Source: Marinoscillum sp040218045
Lineage (GTDB): Bacteria > Bacteroidota > Bacteroidia > Cytophagales > Cyclobacteriaceae
NCBI GenBank assembly: GCA_040218045.1
Contig: JAVJQA010000019.1
Location: 186,001-250,000, forward strand
DNA: 64,000 nucleotides
Direction of reading: 5' to 3'
The notes beneath the pieces are model-generated. The model did no database searches, was not told where the DNA came from, and was given only the letters and a program-made list of their open reading frames with translations. A program made the translations under genes and the position numbers. Below, one piece after another: positions 8,668 to 17,528 of this stretch; within the stretch, counting starts at the first letter, position 1; each line of letters opens with the position of its first letter.

Positions 8668-9831
8668 ATGAAATTGATATATAAAATCAAAGAATTAATA
8701 AGATGGAGTTTGGTCTTATCTGTACTAATCGCGTTGGAGGCATGTGGAGAGGAAGAGCCAGCTATACCAAATGAAGAGCCAATTGAGGAGCCTGTTCCTT
8801 CAGATATCCTGACCGCTCATGATATCGTTACAGAAATGTCCGCTGGATTTAATTTAGGAAACACCTTTGAGAACGGAAACAACAGCACCAATTTCTCAGA
8901 CATAAGACCTATCATCAATTTGTATTATGAAGCAGGAATGAGACATGTAAGAATACCTGTAACGTGGATGGATCGCTTTACCTCAAATGACCATCTGGCC
9001 GATGATGACGGCAACATCGATACTGATCATGAACGATTTAAAGAGCTCGTTAAAGTCATTGACTACTGCATAGCATTGGAAATGTATGTGGTGCTCAATA
9101 CACATCACGAACATTGGTTGAAAGATCACTACGATGGCACTGCAAGCTTTGATAATACTTTCAGTAATCTCTGGACAGAAATAGCTAATTACTTTAAGGA
9201 TTACCCCCAGTATCTCATTTTTGAAGTATTGAATGAGCCCGAGGGTAAACTGGGAGAGTGGAGTGGTAGTGGCGAATGGCCAAGTCCAACCAGCGGTTTG
9301 GCTTTAGCTTATACCAGGCAAGTAAACGAAGTGGGTTATGAAGCGATTCGTGCTACAGGAGGTACCAACGAAACACGGTTGGTGATGGTAACCACAAATG
9401 GTCAGGGAAATGAGGTGATGATTGAAGAAGTTTATCCTGTTCCGGCGAGTTTGCCTGGAGGAGGTGATGATAAATATCTTTCCATTCAGGTGCACAGTTA
9501 TAATCCGTGGGCTTTTTGTGGACAAACTGGGAGTAATTCTGCCTTCCCCGGGAATAGCACTATTGCTTCAGCTATTGAAAAAGTTGGCGTTCATTCTGAG
9601 GTTCTGGGAGTACCAGTTAATTATGGTGAGTTTGGCGTAGGTCGTGATGGAAATGCCAGTGAGCGCAATACAGATTTGGTTAGAGGATACTACAAAACCT
9701 TTGCGGAGACTACTTTAAGTGAAAATATGTCTTACTCTGTTTGGGATGACAGAGGTTGGTTTGGATTGATTTCAGGCTCCGGTTCATCATACAGTTTTAC
9801 CAATCAAATCGTACCAACAATGCTGGATTAA
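8668..9831 (+). CDS. GH5 endo-beta-glycanase, lipoprotein
   Basis: A GH5 lipoprotein of 387 residues. A short N-terminus with a lipobox (LIALEACGEEE) is followed by an acidic Glu/Pro linker (about 28-48) and one catalytic domain. Motifs are GFNLGNTFENG, VRIPVTWMD, NTHHEHWLKDH, FEVLNEPEG with acid/base Glu190, and NYGEFGVGRD with nucleophile Glu321. The whole domain resembles the catalytic part of the T9SS-secreted GH5 at 1013, so the two look like duplicates sent to different places: one released or displayed, one membrane-anchored. The linker suggests the outer face of the outer membrane. It should cut beta-1,4-glucan or glucomannan. It lies 10 bases after the preceding gene and is probably the last gene of that transcription unit. 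Confidence 0.87.
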   Translation: MKLIYKIKELIRWSLVLSVLIALEACGEEEPAIPNEEPIEEPVPSDILTAHDIVTEMSAGFNLGNTFENGNNSTNFSDIRPIINLYYEAGMRHVRIPVTWMDRFTSNDHLADDDGNIDTDHERFKELVKVIDYCIALEMYVVLNTHHEHWLKDHYDGTASFDNTFSNLWTEIANYFKDYPQYLIFEVLNEPEGKLGEWSGSGEWPSPTSGLALAYTRQVNEVGYEAIRATGGTNETRLVMVTTNGQGNEVMIEEVYPVPASLPGGGDDKYLSIQVHSYNPWAFCGQTGSNSAFPGNSTIASAIEKVGVHSEVLGVPVNYGEFGVGRDGNASERNTDLVRGYYKTFAETTLSENMSYSVWDDRGWFGLISGSGSSYSFTNQIVPTMLD

Positions 9832-10025
9832 TAGAGAAAACAAATTAGAGCGAATTAATGGAATTGTGCTTAATACAAGAACTGCGGAAAATAAATTATT
9901 GCTATACCTAATTAGTCCCATCTATTTACATTTTATGATTTACAAAATGTTTTATGAAAAGTGTATAACTAACTGAATATCAATGCATAACATAGTTCCC
10001 TACGGACTACTTTAAAAGTGAATAG

Positions 10026-10062
10026 AAAGGGTTTATAGCGAATGAGCTATTGACCCTTTTTT
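10026..10062 (+). terminator. Hairpin plus T-run (intrinsic terminator candidate)
   Basis: A stem of AAAGGGT...ATAGC with GCTAT...ACCCTTT closes a six-base loop and runs straight into six T residues. One internal mismatch and one G-T pair are present. It lies about 195 bases after the GH5 lipoprotein gene and would end the first transcription unit of the locus. Confidence 0.6.
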
Positions 10063-10308
10063 CATTTTAGAGTCATATCTGTTAATTATTAGTCACAGCT
10101 ATTCGTGGGAAATGTTTAACAGTTTTTAAATGATATGCAGTATGATTTCCAGTGCAGACAACAGTAATATCAGCCAAATGAACAACCAATAATTGGTAAT
10201 TCTTGGATTTAATTTACTTAGCCCAATATTGGTATACTGATTCATACCATTGAAGGAGTAGATGTGCAAGTTCCTGTATCACTGAGTTAACTCGCTTCTT
10301 TGTGAGCT

Positions 10309-10491
10309 GTGGTATCCCTAAATGGAGCTATAATGTTAGGAAGCTCGCATAAAGGCTGGTGCAGGAAATCGGGAAGTCCTCCAGCCCATGAAGCAATGAG
10401 CCAAGATTGGTTTAGACTAGTGGGGCTTATTCTTCCAACAGATTACTATCGCAAATATTTAGAGAAACCGCCCAGTATGAGAGTATGCTAG
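10309..10491 (+). pseudogene. C-terminal remnant of group II intron reverse transcriptase/maturase
   Basis: A 60-codon fragment with no valid start; the frame is closed by a TGA just upstream. The translation contains HKGWCRKSGSPPAHEAM, then SQDWFRLVGLILPTDYYRKY. This resembles the extreme C-terminus of group II intron-encoded proteins, where R/HKG-W-R-x-x-x-SP is followed by a W/YF-xx-GL-x-x-x-DYY element. The rest of the reverse transcriptase is missing. It is followed at once by sequence that can fold like intron domains V and VI, which supports the identification. It is non-functional. Confidence 0.55.
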
Positions 10492-10577
10492 GTGGTACAG
10501 ACGCTATCGGTCAGTATTTGAAACGTGAGGGGACGACAAAGATGGGTTTGATCACCTACTTTTGTCTCCTACTCGAC
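10464..10577 (+). mobile_element. Degenerate group II intron 3' end (domains V and VI)
   Basis: Bases 10467-10472 (ACCGCC) pair with 10491-10496 (GGTGGT), enclosing a second helix capped by a GAGA tetraloop, like the 34-base catalytic domain V. Further on, GAGGGGACGAC (10527-10537) pairs with GTCTCCT (10564-10570) to form a domain VI-like hairpin. The end CTCCTACTCGAC resembles group II intron 3' ends (…CTACTCGAT). About 28 extra bases separate the two domains, so the element is decayed. Confidence 0.5.
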
Positions 10578-10728
10578 TTTGTTTGGTGAATCAGCCATTT
10601 CATACCCTTTTTGAATCATTAGGGCTCTTAAAGTCAGTTTATTTGAATCAATTCAGTTTTAAGGGATTTTGAAATTGGAAATAAATACGCCAGTTTAGAG
10701 GGTCAAATACCAAACTTTTTAAAAACTG

Positions 10729-11328
10729 GTGGCTTTTTCTATAAACTTTGGAAGCGATAGTGAATTAGTAACTCGCCTGAGAGATGGAGATGAAATTGCC
10801 TTTGGTAAGCTTTACGAAAAATATGCATCTAAAATTTACAATATCAGTAGGAAGATGGGTTTGGTGCATGAAGACGCAGAAGGAGTCATTCAGGAAGTAT
10901 TTCTAAAAATTTGGAGAAATCGCGATAACCTTGACAGCTCACTATCTTTCAATGCTTATATTATCGCAATTGTGAGGAGTATTGTATTGAAACAATCCCG
11001 AAAAAGAGCCCGATTTCTCGCTTTCCAGCATTATGCCATTACCTATTGGCCAGGTGATACCAATGAAACAGAAGATTATGTAATCTTTTCTGATTTAGAT
11101 GAATTATCAACCAAAGCGATCGATGAGTTACCGGCCAAACAGAAGCAGGTCTTCATGATGAAGAACTTTGAGCACCTTACCAATGAGGAGATTGCGGAAA
11201 AATTAAAACTCTCCACCAGAACAGTAGAAAATCAAATCTACCGTGCTACAAAGTCACTAAAAGAGAAGCTGATTGACATGAAGGTGATTACACCGGGTGT
11301 TATTGGTGTGATCTTTTTATTGCAATAA
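10729..11328 (+). CDS. ECF RNA polymerase sigma factor (sigma-70 family, RpoE type)
   Basis: A 199-residue ECF sigma factor. Region 2 is seen at about 12-80 (LVTRLRDGDEIAFGKLYEKY, then VIQEVFLKIWRNRD) and region 4 at about 130-185 (LPAKQKQVFMMKNFEHLTNEEI, with the helix-turn-helix STRTVENQIYRATKSLK). The start is a GTG; no better ATG lies upstream in frame. It stands 134 bases before a FecR-type anti-sigma gene and upstream of a SusC with an STN domain. This is the standard trio in which outer-membrane substrate binding releases the sigma factor to transcribe the polysaccharide locus. It should therefore be the local activator of the SusCD operon and possibly of the GH26 genes. Confidence 0.93.
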   Translation: MAFSINFGSDSELVTRLRDGDEIAFGKLYEKYASKIYNISRKMGLVHEDAEGVIQEVFLKIWRNRDNLDSSLSFNAYIIAIVRSIVLKQSRKRARFLAFQHYAITYWPGDTNETEDYVIFSDLDELSTKAIDELPAKQKQVFMMKNFEHLTNEEIAEKLKLSTRTVENQIYRATKSLKEKLIDMKVITPGVIGVIFLLQ

Positions 11329-11462
11329 TTCCAATACTTTATCAATTCCATTGTTATTTCATTTAGCAACTCAGTGCTTAGAGTAAATATATTGTAAATA
11401 TGCAAAAGCCCTGTGAGTAAAATGAGTGAGTTGAGGCTATATAATAGCGTAAACCAAAAACA

Positions 11463-12464
11463 ATGGATCGACTCACACAAGTACAGAACTACTTTGACGG
11501 CAAGCTTTCTAAAAAGGAGGCAGAGGAATTCTTGCAGTGGTTTCTTTCTGAAAGCAGTGAAGAAGAAGTGCATGCCGAATTGGATAAACTTTGGTATGCC
11601 AAAGGTAAAGGTGAGTATGACTGGAAGGGTGACACGCTCTATCAGCAAATCCTAAAGAAAAAGGATAACCAACGCACTTTGAATGTTTCCAGAAAATCCA
11701 AACCTGAAGTAGCTGAAGGTATGAAATGGTGGAAAATCGCTGCTGCTGTGGCGTTACTGATCGTTTCGTCTTTCTTATTGTATACAGGAGGTGTTTTTAC
11801 ATCAAGTCCTACTGATTTCACGGAAATAGTGAAGTCTAATCCAGCAGGTCAAAAGTCAAAAGTGTATTTGCCGGATGGAACAATTGTCAATCTTAATTCA
11901 GAAAGTTCGATCACCTATACTGATGAGTTTGCTGAAGGCCGTAAGGTGTATTTGAAAGGAGAAGCTTTTTTTGATGTGACGGAAGACCCGAGCAAGCCCT
12001 TCACAGTTTATAGCGGCAAGTTGGCCACTACGGCATTGGGAACCTCATTCAATATTAAATCTTACAACAAAAGACAAACAGAAGTTGTGCTTGTCACCGG
12101 AAAAGTAAAGGTGGAAAAAGCGGATTCTAAGGAGCTGGTGTACCTGGTTCCCGGTGAGCGGGCATCCATTGATGAAAATCAGACAACCATTCTGAAAGAT
12201 CAGACTGATCTAAAATCCATAACCTATTGGAAAGAAGGGGTTCTTCATTTCGATCGGTCAGAAATCGATCATGTTGTGGAAACACTAGAGCGGTGGTATG
12301 GCGTGGAAATAGAAACAACCGGGAGTTTACCTGATGTAAAATGTTCTGGTACTTTCCAGAAGAACGAATACTTGACTAACGTGCTTGAAATACTCAGCCA
12401 CTCTGTTGGCTTTGAATACACCCTAAACGGAAAAAACCTAAAACTAGACTTTAACCAAAAATGA
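11463..12464 (+). CDS. FecR-family anti-sigma factor
   Basis: A 333-residue inner-membrane anti-sigma factor. An N-terminal cytoplasmic helical segment (about 1-85) is followed by one membrane helix (about 95-115, WWKIAAAVALLIVSSFLLY). Next is a periplasmic FecR domain (about 125-225; SNPAGQKSKVYLPDG, GEAFFDVTED, ALGTSFNIKSY). A C-terminal DUF4974 domain follows (about 255-330; LHFDRSEIDHVVETLERWYG), which in this family contacts the STN domain of the TonB-dependent transducer. It should hold the ECF sigma factor inactive until the SusC-type transducer signals. The order sigma, FecR, SusC supports this. A GC-rich hairpin follows the gene before susC. Confidence 0.93.
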   Translation: MDRLTQVQNYFDGKLSKKEAEEFLQWFLSESSEEEVHAELDKLWYAKGKGEYDWKGDTLYQQILKKKDNQRTLNVSRKSKPEVAEGMKWWKIAAAVALLIVSSFLLYTGGVFTSSPTDFTEIVKSNPAGQKSKVYLPDGTIVNLNSESSITYTDEFAEGRKVYLKGEAFFDVTEDPSKPFTVYSGKLATTALGTSFNIKSYNKRQTEVVLVTGKVKVEKADSKELVYLVPGERASIDENQTTILKDQTDLKSITYWKEGVLHFDRSEIDHVVETLERWYGVEIETTGSLPDVKCSGTFQKNEYLTNVLEILSHSVGFEYTLNGKNLKLDFNQK

Positions 12465-12499
12465 AAGCATATGAAGAAAACTTAACACGCTAAAAAAAC

Positions 12500-12521
12500 C
12501 CGGGGATCGATAGACCCCCGG
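12500..12521. terminator. GC hairpin between fecR and susC
   Basis: CCGGGG and CCCCGG form a six-pair stem around a ten-base loop. An A-run precedes it, so the T-run of an intrinsic terminator is only present for - strand transcripts. On the + strand it may instead be an attenuator or a stabilising hairpin separating the regulatory pair from susC. Confidence 0.35.
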
Positions 12522-12608
12522 CTGAATTCATTAAATCAGCACAATGCAAAGTTGCAGCTTTCCATTGTGCCTTCTTGACCTAATGTTCAATTAACTCTTT
12601 ACAAAAAT

Positions 12609-15600
12609 ATGAAATACAACATATTTCAAACCATTCTTATGGTGACAAAATACTCTATGTACACTTTTCTGGCCCTGGTGCTTACCATGTCCTCTCTTCT
12701 GGCAGACGCTGTGTCAGGCCAGGTGAAGAGTGTCAAAGAGGTGTTTATTGAGCTCAAAGTGCCAAATAAGTCACTCGATGCAGTGCTTAAGGACATTGAG
12801 AAGCAGACCGATTTCCGGTTTTTCTATACAGATAAAAGTTTGAGTGAAAATGTGAAAGTGACCCTGTCACACAATAAAGCAAGCGTGGCAGAGTACCTTA
12901 TGGAGATCTCGAGCCAGGCCGGGATCCAGTTTCGTCAGATCAACCAGACAATCAGTATCAGTAAAAAAAAAGGTGAACAGTCCGAAAACATCGAAGTATT
13001 CATCAACAAGCAAACCGGAGTTTCCGGAAAGGTGACAGATGAAAATGGAGAAGGTTTACCTGGAGCTACAATCGTAGAAAAGGGAACTACCAATGGTACG
13101 ATTACTGACGTAGAGGGCAACTTCAAGCTCGAAGTGGCCGATGATGCGGTGCTCTTGTTTTCGTTTGTCGGTTATAAAAATGTAGAGGTATCTGTAAACA
13201 GCCAGACAACCATAAATGTGACATTAAACCCTGACTTTACGAGTCTTCAGGAGGTTGTGGTTGTAGGCTATGGATCCATCAAGAAAGAAGACCTAACCGG
13301 ATCAGTGACCCAGGTAGAAATGAAAGACGTTGAGGATATTCCTGCCAATTCTGTGGAACAGGTATTACAAGGTAGAGCTGCTGGTCTTCAGATAATTAAC
13401 AATTCCCAGGATCCAGGCGCTGGTTCTACTGTAAGAATACGGGGCGGTAGCTCATTGCGTGGTTCCAATTCTCCACTGGTTGTTGTGGATGGTTTTCCTC
13501 TGGGAGGAGCTGGTGACTTAAAGCAGATCAACCCGGCGGATATTGAATCAGTGGAAGTGCTCAAGGATGCTTCGGCCTCAGCTATTTATGGCTCTCGTGG
13601 TGCCAATGGAGTAATCATTATTACTACCAGAAAGGCAAAAACCGGTCAGACCAATATTAGCATTCGACAGCAAGCTACTTTGTCTCAGTTTACTTCAGAA
13701 CTCAATCTATGGAGAAACCCAGCGTTGATGGCTCAGCTCAATAATGAGTCAAGAACCAATGGAGGTTTTCCAGCAGTGTACATAGGTGAAGTTTCCCCTT
13801 CGGGTATCTACTACCCATCAGTGGAGGAATTGGCCACTGGAGAATGGCCTCATTACACTGAGTGGGATGATATTGTGTTCAGGGACAATCCAATATCCAA
13901 CAATACCACGGTAACCATTTCCAGTTCTAACGACCGTACCAATTTCAATTTTAGTGGAAACTACTTTACCGATAAAGGGGTGTACATCGAAGATGATTAC
14001 TCAAAGCTCAACTACAACCTGAATATTGGTCATAAGGTATTTGATAACTTCAAAGTGACCTTCACCAACATTCTAACGCGTGGAAAAAGGAATTCGAATG
14101 GAGGATTGGCCTATTGGAGAAATCCTATTTTCCCGGTCTATGATGAAGAGGGCGACTATTACTTGCTCAACAATAATGATTTCGGTCATCCGGTAGCGAT
14201 CACTGAGAATCAAAAGAACATTTCTAAAACCCTGGACGTCTTGTCATTCCTAGATTTGGAGTGGAAAATCATTCCATCCCTGACCCTGACTTCACGCCTG
14301 AATTACAAGTTTGGACATAGCATCAATGACGTGTATCAGCCAAAAGTGTATACACAAGCAGGTCAGTTTAACAATGGAGCAGCTTATATCAACAACTGGA
14401 ATGGAAACACACTAGTCACAGAGACTTTTGCCAACTTCAATAAAGCTGTTAATAAGCACACCTTTGGCGTTACACTTGGGTACTCTTATCAGTTTGATGA
14501 AGTAAGAAGTTCAAACCTTGGTGCATTTGATTTCGTGAATGAGACCCTCAACAATGAAAACCTCGGGGCAGGTAATCCGGAACTCAACCAGGTAGGCAAC
14601 GGCTTAACTGAAACTCAACTGGTTTCTGGTATTTTCAGAACCACTTATGCTTATGACAATAAGTATTTGTTCACTTTCACTTCTCGGTCGGATGGTTCTT
14701 CCAAGTTTGGAGAAAACAACAAATGGGCGTTTTTCCCGTCAGGTGCTTTAAGCTGGAAAATCCACGAAGAAAGCTTCATGAATACAGGGGTTTTTGATCA
14801 ACTGAAAGTGAGGGCCAGCTACGGTATTTCTGGTAATCAGGGGATCTCTCCCTACCAGACACTAAGTAGATACGGCATTAGCAACTATTACAATGATGGA
14901 GCCTGGATTACGGCTATCGGTCCTGGCCTGGAAGTAGGCCGTACTGGTCAGGATGGGATCGAAGTACTTTGGGGTGGTATTCCCAATCCGGATCTAAGGT
15001 GGGAAACCACTGCTCAGGTAGATTATGGTGTTGATTTCACAGTTCTTCAGAATAGACTAAGCGTCACCTTTGACTACTATAAAAAGAATACGGATGACCT
15101 GCTCCAAGAACGAATCCTCCCGCTTTCTTCAGGTTATGATAGAATGTGGATCAATGACGGGTCTATTACCAATGAAGGAATTGAGCTGACATTGGATGGC
15201 GAGATCATCCAAAAGAATGATTTCACTTTTGGAGCTACTTTGATCTACTATCGAAATAGAAACGAAGTGACCAGCCTGGGCAATGCTGAGGAATCGGGGT
15301 TAATTACAGATGCAAACACCGGAATGCAATTCCAGTATTCAGGAAACTCCATAGAGATGTTCAGGGGGTTCCCCAACTTATTGGCGATTGGTCAGCCATT
15401 GAACGTGTTTTATGGCTATAAGACGGAGGGTATTGTACAATCACTGGAAGAAGGTGTGGAGGCAGGCCTTGAAGGTGATTTGGCCCAGCCTGGTGAATTC
15501 AAATATGTGGACATCAATGGTGACGATATAGTTGATGAAAATGACAGAACGATCATCGGCGATCCAAACCCGGACTTCATGGCAAGCATAAACCTGAAAC

Positions 15601-15998
15601 TTACCTACAAAAACTTCGATATGAGCATTTTCCTCAATGGTGTTTTTGGTAACGATGTATTGAATACACAGGCTTTTAACCAGCCAAGTATCGTTCCGTT
15701 CAGATGGACTCCAGACAATCCAACAAATGATTATCCAAGTTTGAAGGATGGTCGATTGACCAAGTTTTCTGACTGGTGGCTGGAGGATGGTTCCTTCGTG
15801 AGAATTCAGAACCTGAACCTGGGTTATACTTTCAAACTTCCCCAGGAGATTTCAGCGAGATTTTTCATGAATGCATCCAACCTTTACACTTTTTCCAAAT
15901 TCAATGGGTATGACCCGGAAGTAGGAACTGACGGCCGCTATTGGGGAGGTTATCCTCGGTTGAGCAAGTGGACATTGGGTACAAACATTACATTCTAA
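12609..15998 (+). CDS. susC: SusC-family TonB-dependent transporter/transducer with STN domain
   Basis: An outer-membrane TonB-dependent protein of 1129 residues. After the signal peptide comes an STN (secretin/TonB N-terminal) domain (about 48-118; SLDAVLKDIEKQTDFRFFY). It is followed by a carboxypeptidase-regulatory-like domain (about 137-205; VSGKVTDENGEGLPGATI), the plug (QEVVVVGYGSIKKEDLTGS, LQGRAAGLQI, SIYGSRGANGVIIITT) and the beta barrel ending in LGTNITF. The family imports oligosaccharides together with SusD. The STN domain is the extra module that talks to FecR anti-sigma factors, so this protein is both transporter and sensor for the ECF pair just upstream. The substrate is probably mannan or glucomannan oligosaccharide, by locus content. 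susD follows after 10 bases. Confidence 0.95.
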   Translation: MKYNIFQTILMVTKYSMYTFLALVLTMSSLLADAVSGQVKSVKEVFIELKVPNKSLDAVLKDIEKQTDFRFFYTDKSLSENVKVTLSHNKASVAEYLMEISSQAGIQFRQINQTISISKKKGEQSENIEVFINKQTGVSGKVTDENGEGLPGATIVEKGTTNGTITDVEGNFKLEVADDAVLLFSFVGYKNVEVSVNSQTTINVTLNPDFTSLQEVVVVGYGSIKKEDLTGSVTQVEMKDVEDIPANSVEQVLQGRAAGLQIINNSQDPGAGSTVRIRGGSSLRGSNSPLVVVDGFPLGGAGDLKQINPADIESVEVLKDASASAIYGSRGANGVIIITTRKAKTGQTNISIRQQATLSQFTSELNLWRNPALMAQLNNESRTNGGFPAVYIGEVSPSGIYYPSVEELATGEWPHYTEWDDIVFRDNPISNNTTVTISSSNDRTNFNFSGNYFTDKGVYIEDDYSKLNYNLNIGHKVFDNFKVTFTNILTRGKRNSNGGLAYWRNPIFPVYDEEGDYYLLNNNDFGHPVAITENQKNISKTLDVLSFLDLEWKIIPSLTLTSRLNYKFGHSINDVYQPKVYTQAGQFNNGAAYINNWNGNTLVTETFANFNKAVNKHTFGVTLGYSYQFDEVRSSNLGAFDFVNETLNNENLGAGNPELNQVGNGLTETQLVSGIFRTTYAYDNKYLFTFTSRSDGSSKFGENNKWAFFPSGALSWKIHEESFMNTGVFDQLKVRASYGISGNQGISPYQTLSRYGISNYYNDGAWITAIGPGLEVGRTGQDGIEVLWGGIPNPDLRWETTAQVDYGVDFTVLQNRLSVTFDYYKKNTDDLLQERILPLSSGYDRMWINDGSITNEGIELTLDGEIIQKNDFTFGATLIYYRNRNEVTSLGNAEESGLITDANTGMQFQYSGNSIEMFRGFPNLLAIGQPLNVFYGYKTEGIVQSLEEGVEAGLEGDLAQPGEFKYVDINGDDIVDENDRTIIGDPNPDFMASINLKLTYKNFDMSIFLNGVFGNDVLNTQAFNQPSIVPFRWTPDNPTNDYPSLKDGRLTKFSDWWLEDGSFVRIQNLNLGYTFKLPQEISARFFMNASNLYTFSKFNGYDPEVGTDGRYWGGYPRLSKWTLGTNITF

Positions 15999-16008
15999 AA
16001 AAGACACG

Positions 16009-17508
16009 ATGATGAAACTTAGATACTATACTTTGATAATTGTTGGTCTTTTGACGACTAACGCATGTGATCTGTCAGAAGAACCTTATGGCTTCTATTC
16101 AGAAGATAACTTTTATCAGTCTGCAGAAGATGCAGAGGCGGCGATCACTTATGCTTACGATGCTTTGACTTTCCTTGAGTATTCACGTACCGTATTCTTC
16201 CTCGGAGATTTACCAACTGATGAGTGTGGTCCGAAGGCAGATGAAGGACCTGATGCACAGGATCTGAACAATTGGAAAGTAGCCAATTTCTCAACAAACA
16301 GAAGCCTGGTAAACTTTTTCAAATATGCGTACATCGCGATCAATCGATCCAATGCTATTTTGGAGAACATTCCAAAATCTCCGATCGAAGAGGAGTTGCA
16401 GAATAAATACCTGGGCGAAGCATATTTCCTAAGAGCCTGGAACTACTTCAACCTTGTCCGAAATTTCGGAGAAGTGCCGATTCACAAAAACCTGGTGGCT
16501 TCTTTGGATCAAACTTCTGCTCCATTAGCAGATGGCCTTGGCGAAGTTTACAGTTTGATTTTAAGTGACTGTAGAAAGGCTGCCAGTTTACTTACTGAAT
16601 ATCAAACCACAGGTAGAGCAGATAAAGTTGCTGCACAGGCATTAGCAGCTAAAGCATATTTGCACATGGCTTCTGCGAAGGAACATGGGGTGTTCCTTTA
16701 CGATGGACTTAGTCAGGATGTATCTACCCTGTACGATAGCGCAGCTTTCTTCGCAGATCAGGTGATCAACAGCCAGTCTACGTTCGGCTTTGATGACAAC
16801 CTGTTGGACATCTATGATGTAGATCAACCAAAAGGTCCTGAACATATTTTCTTAATGTCGATGGATCGGTCTGGTACTATTGAGGGAGACTATTCTAAAA
16901 TCTCAAAACTCTTCATTCCATACATCGCAGGTGGAGACATTTATCTGGACAATGGTGATGGCTCCATGACCAAGTCTCATGATGGCTGGAGTGTTTTCCA
17001 GACGAAAGACAGTTTTTATAACTCCTTTGATGCCTCTGATTCAAGAGGTCAGGAGCTGCTGGTAGATGAAGTATTCGATGCGGACGGCAATAGTATTGCT
17101 ACCTATCCCGGAGCCATTCCTTATCGGTTTAGCAGAAAGTACGTGGATCCACATTTCATCACGGATAAGACCAGTACCAAACCTTACCTGTTGAGATACT
17201 CAGATATCGCACTGGTATATGCTGAAGCTGCTGGACCAACCGCAGAGTCTTATGGTGTAGTGAACTACATCCGCAACAGAGCTGGGTTGGGTGATTTAAC
17301 ACCTGGGTTTTCCTTGTCGGAGTTTCGTGAGGCAGTATGGCAAGAAAGAAGCTGGGAACTGGCTTACGAGGGCAATCGCCTGTATGATCTACGTAGGTTC
17401 AATCGGGTAAATGACCTGGTAGAAGAGGCCTCTGGTCTTTCAGATGAAGAGGTGGCCTTTTATCCTCTTCCACAGATTGAGATTGATCTCAATCAAGGAT
17501 TAGATTAA
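16009..17508 (+). CDS. susD: SusD/RagB-family surface glycan-binding lipoprotein
   Basis: A 499-residue SusD-family lipoprotein. The lipobox is TTNACDLS. The family's N-terminal pattern is present (SEDNFYQSAEDAEAAITYAY...) with TPR-like helices (AYFLRAWNYFNLVRNFGEVP), and the C-terminal signature (YLLRYSDIALVYAEA, then VWQERSWELAYEGNRLYDLRRFN). SusD proteins act as a lid on SusC and hold the glycan at the cell surface. It is directly downstream of susC and 20 bases before the third lipoprotein gene, so these three genes should be one operon. Ligand residues cannot be assigned from the sequence. Confidence 0.95.
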   Translation: MMKLRYYTLIIVGLLTTNACDLSEEPYGFYSEDNFYQSAEDAEAAITYAYDALTFLEYSRTVFFLGDLPTDECGPKADEGPDAQDLNNWKVANFSTNRSLVNFFKYAYIAINRSNAILENIPKSPIEEELQNKYLGEAYFLRAWNYFNLVRNFGEVPIHKNLVASLDQTSAPLADGLGEVYSLILSDCRKAASLLTEYQTTGRADKVAAQALAAKAYLHMASAKEHGVFLYDGLSQDVSTLYDSAAFFADQVINSQSTFGFDDNLLDIYDVDQPKGPEHIFLMSMDRSGTIEGDYSKISKLFIPYIAGGDIYLDNGDGSMTKSHDGWSVFQTKDSFYNSFDASDSRGQELLVDEVFDADGNSIATYPGAIPYRFSRKYVDPHFITDKTSTKPYLLRYSDIALVYAEAAGPTAESYGVVNYIRNRAGLGDLTPGFSLSEFREAVWQERSWELAYEGNRLYDLRRFNRVNDLVEEASGLSDEEVAFYPLPQIEIDLNQGLD

Positions 17509-17528
17509 TTCACCTAAAAGATTTAGAC

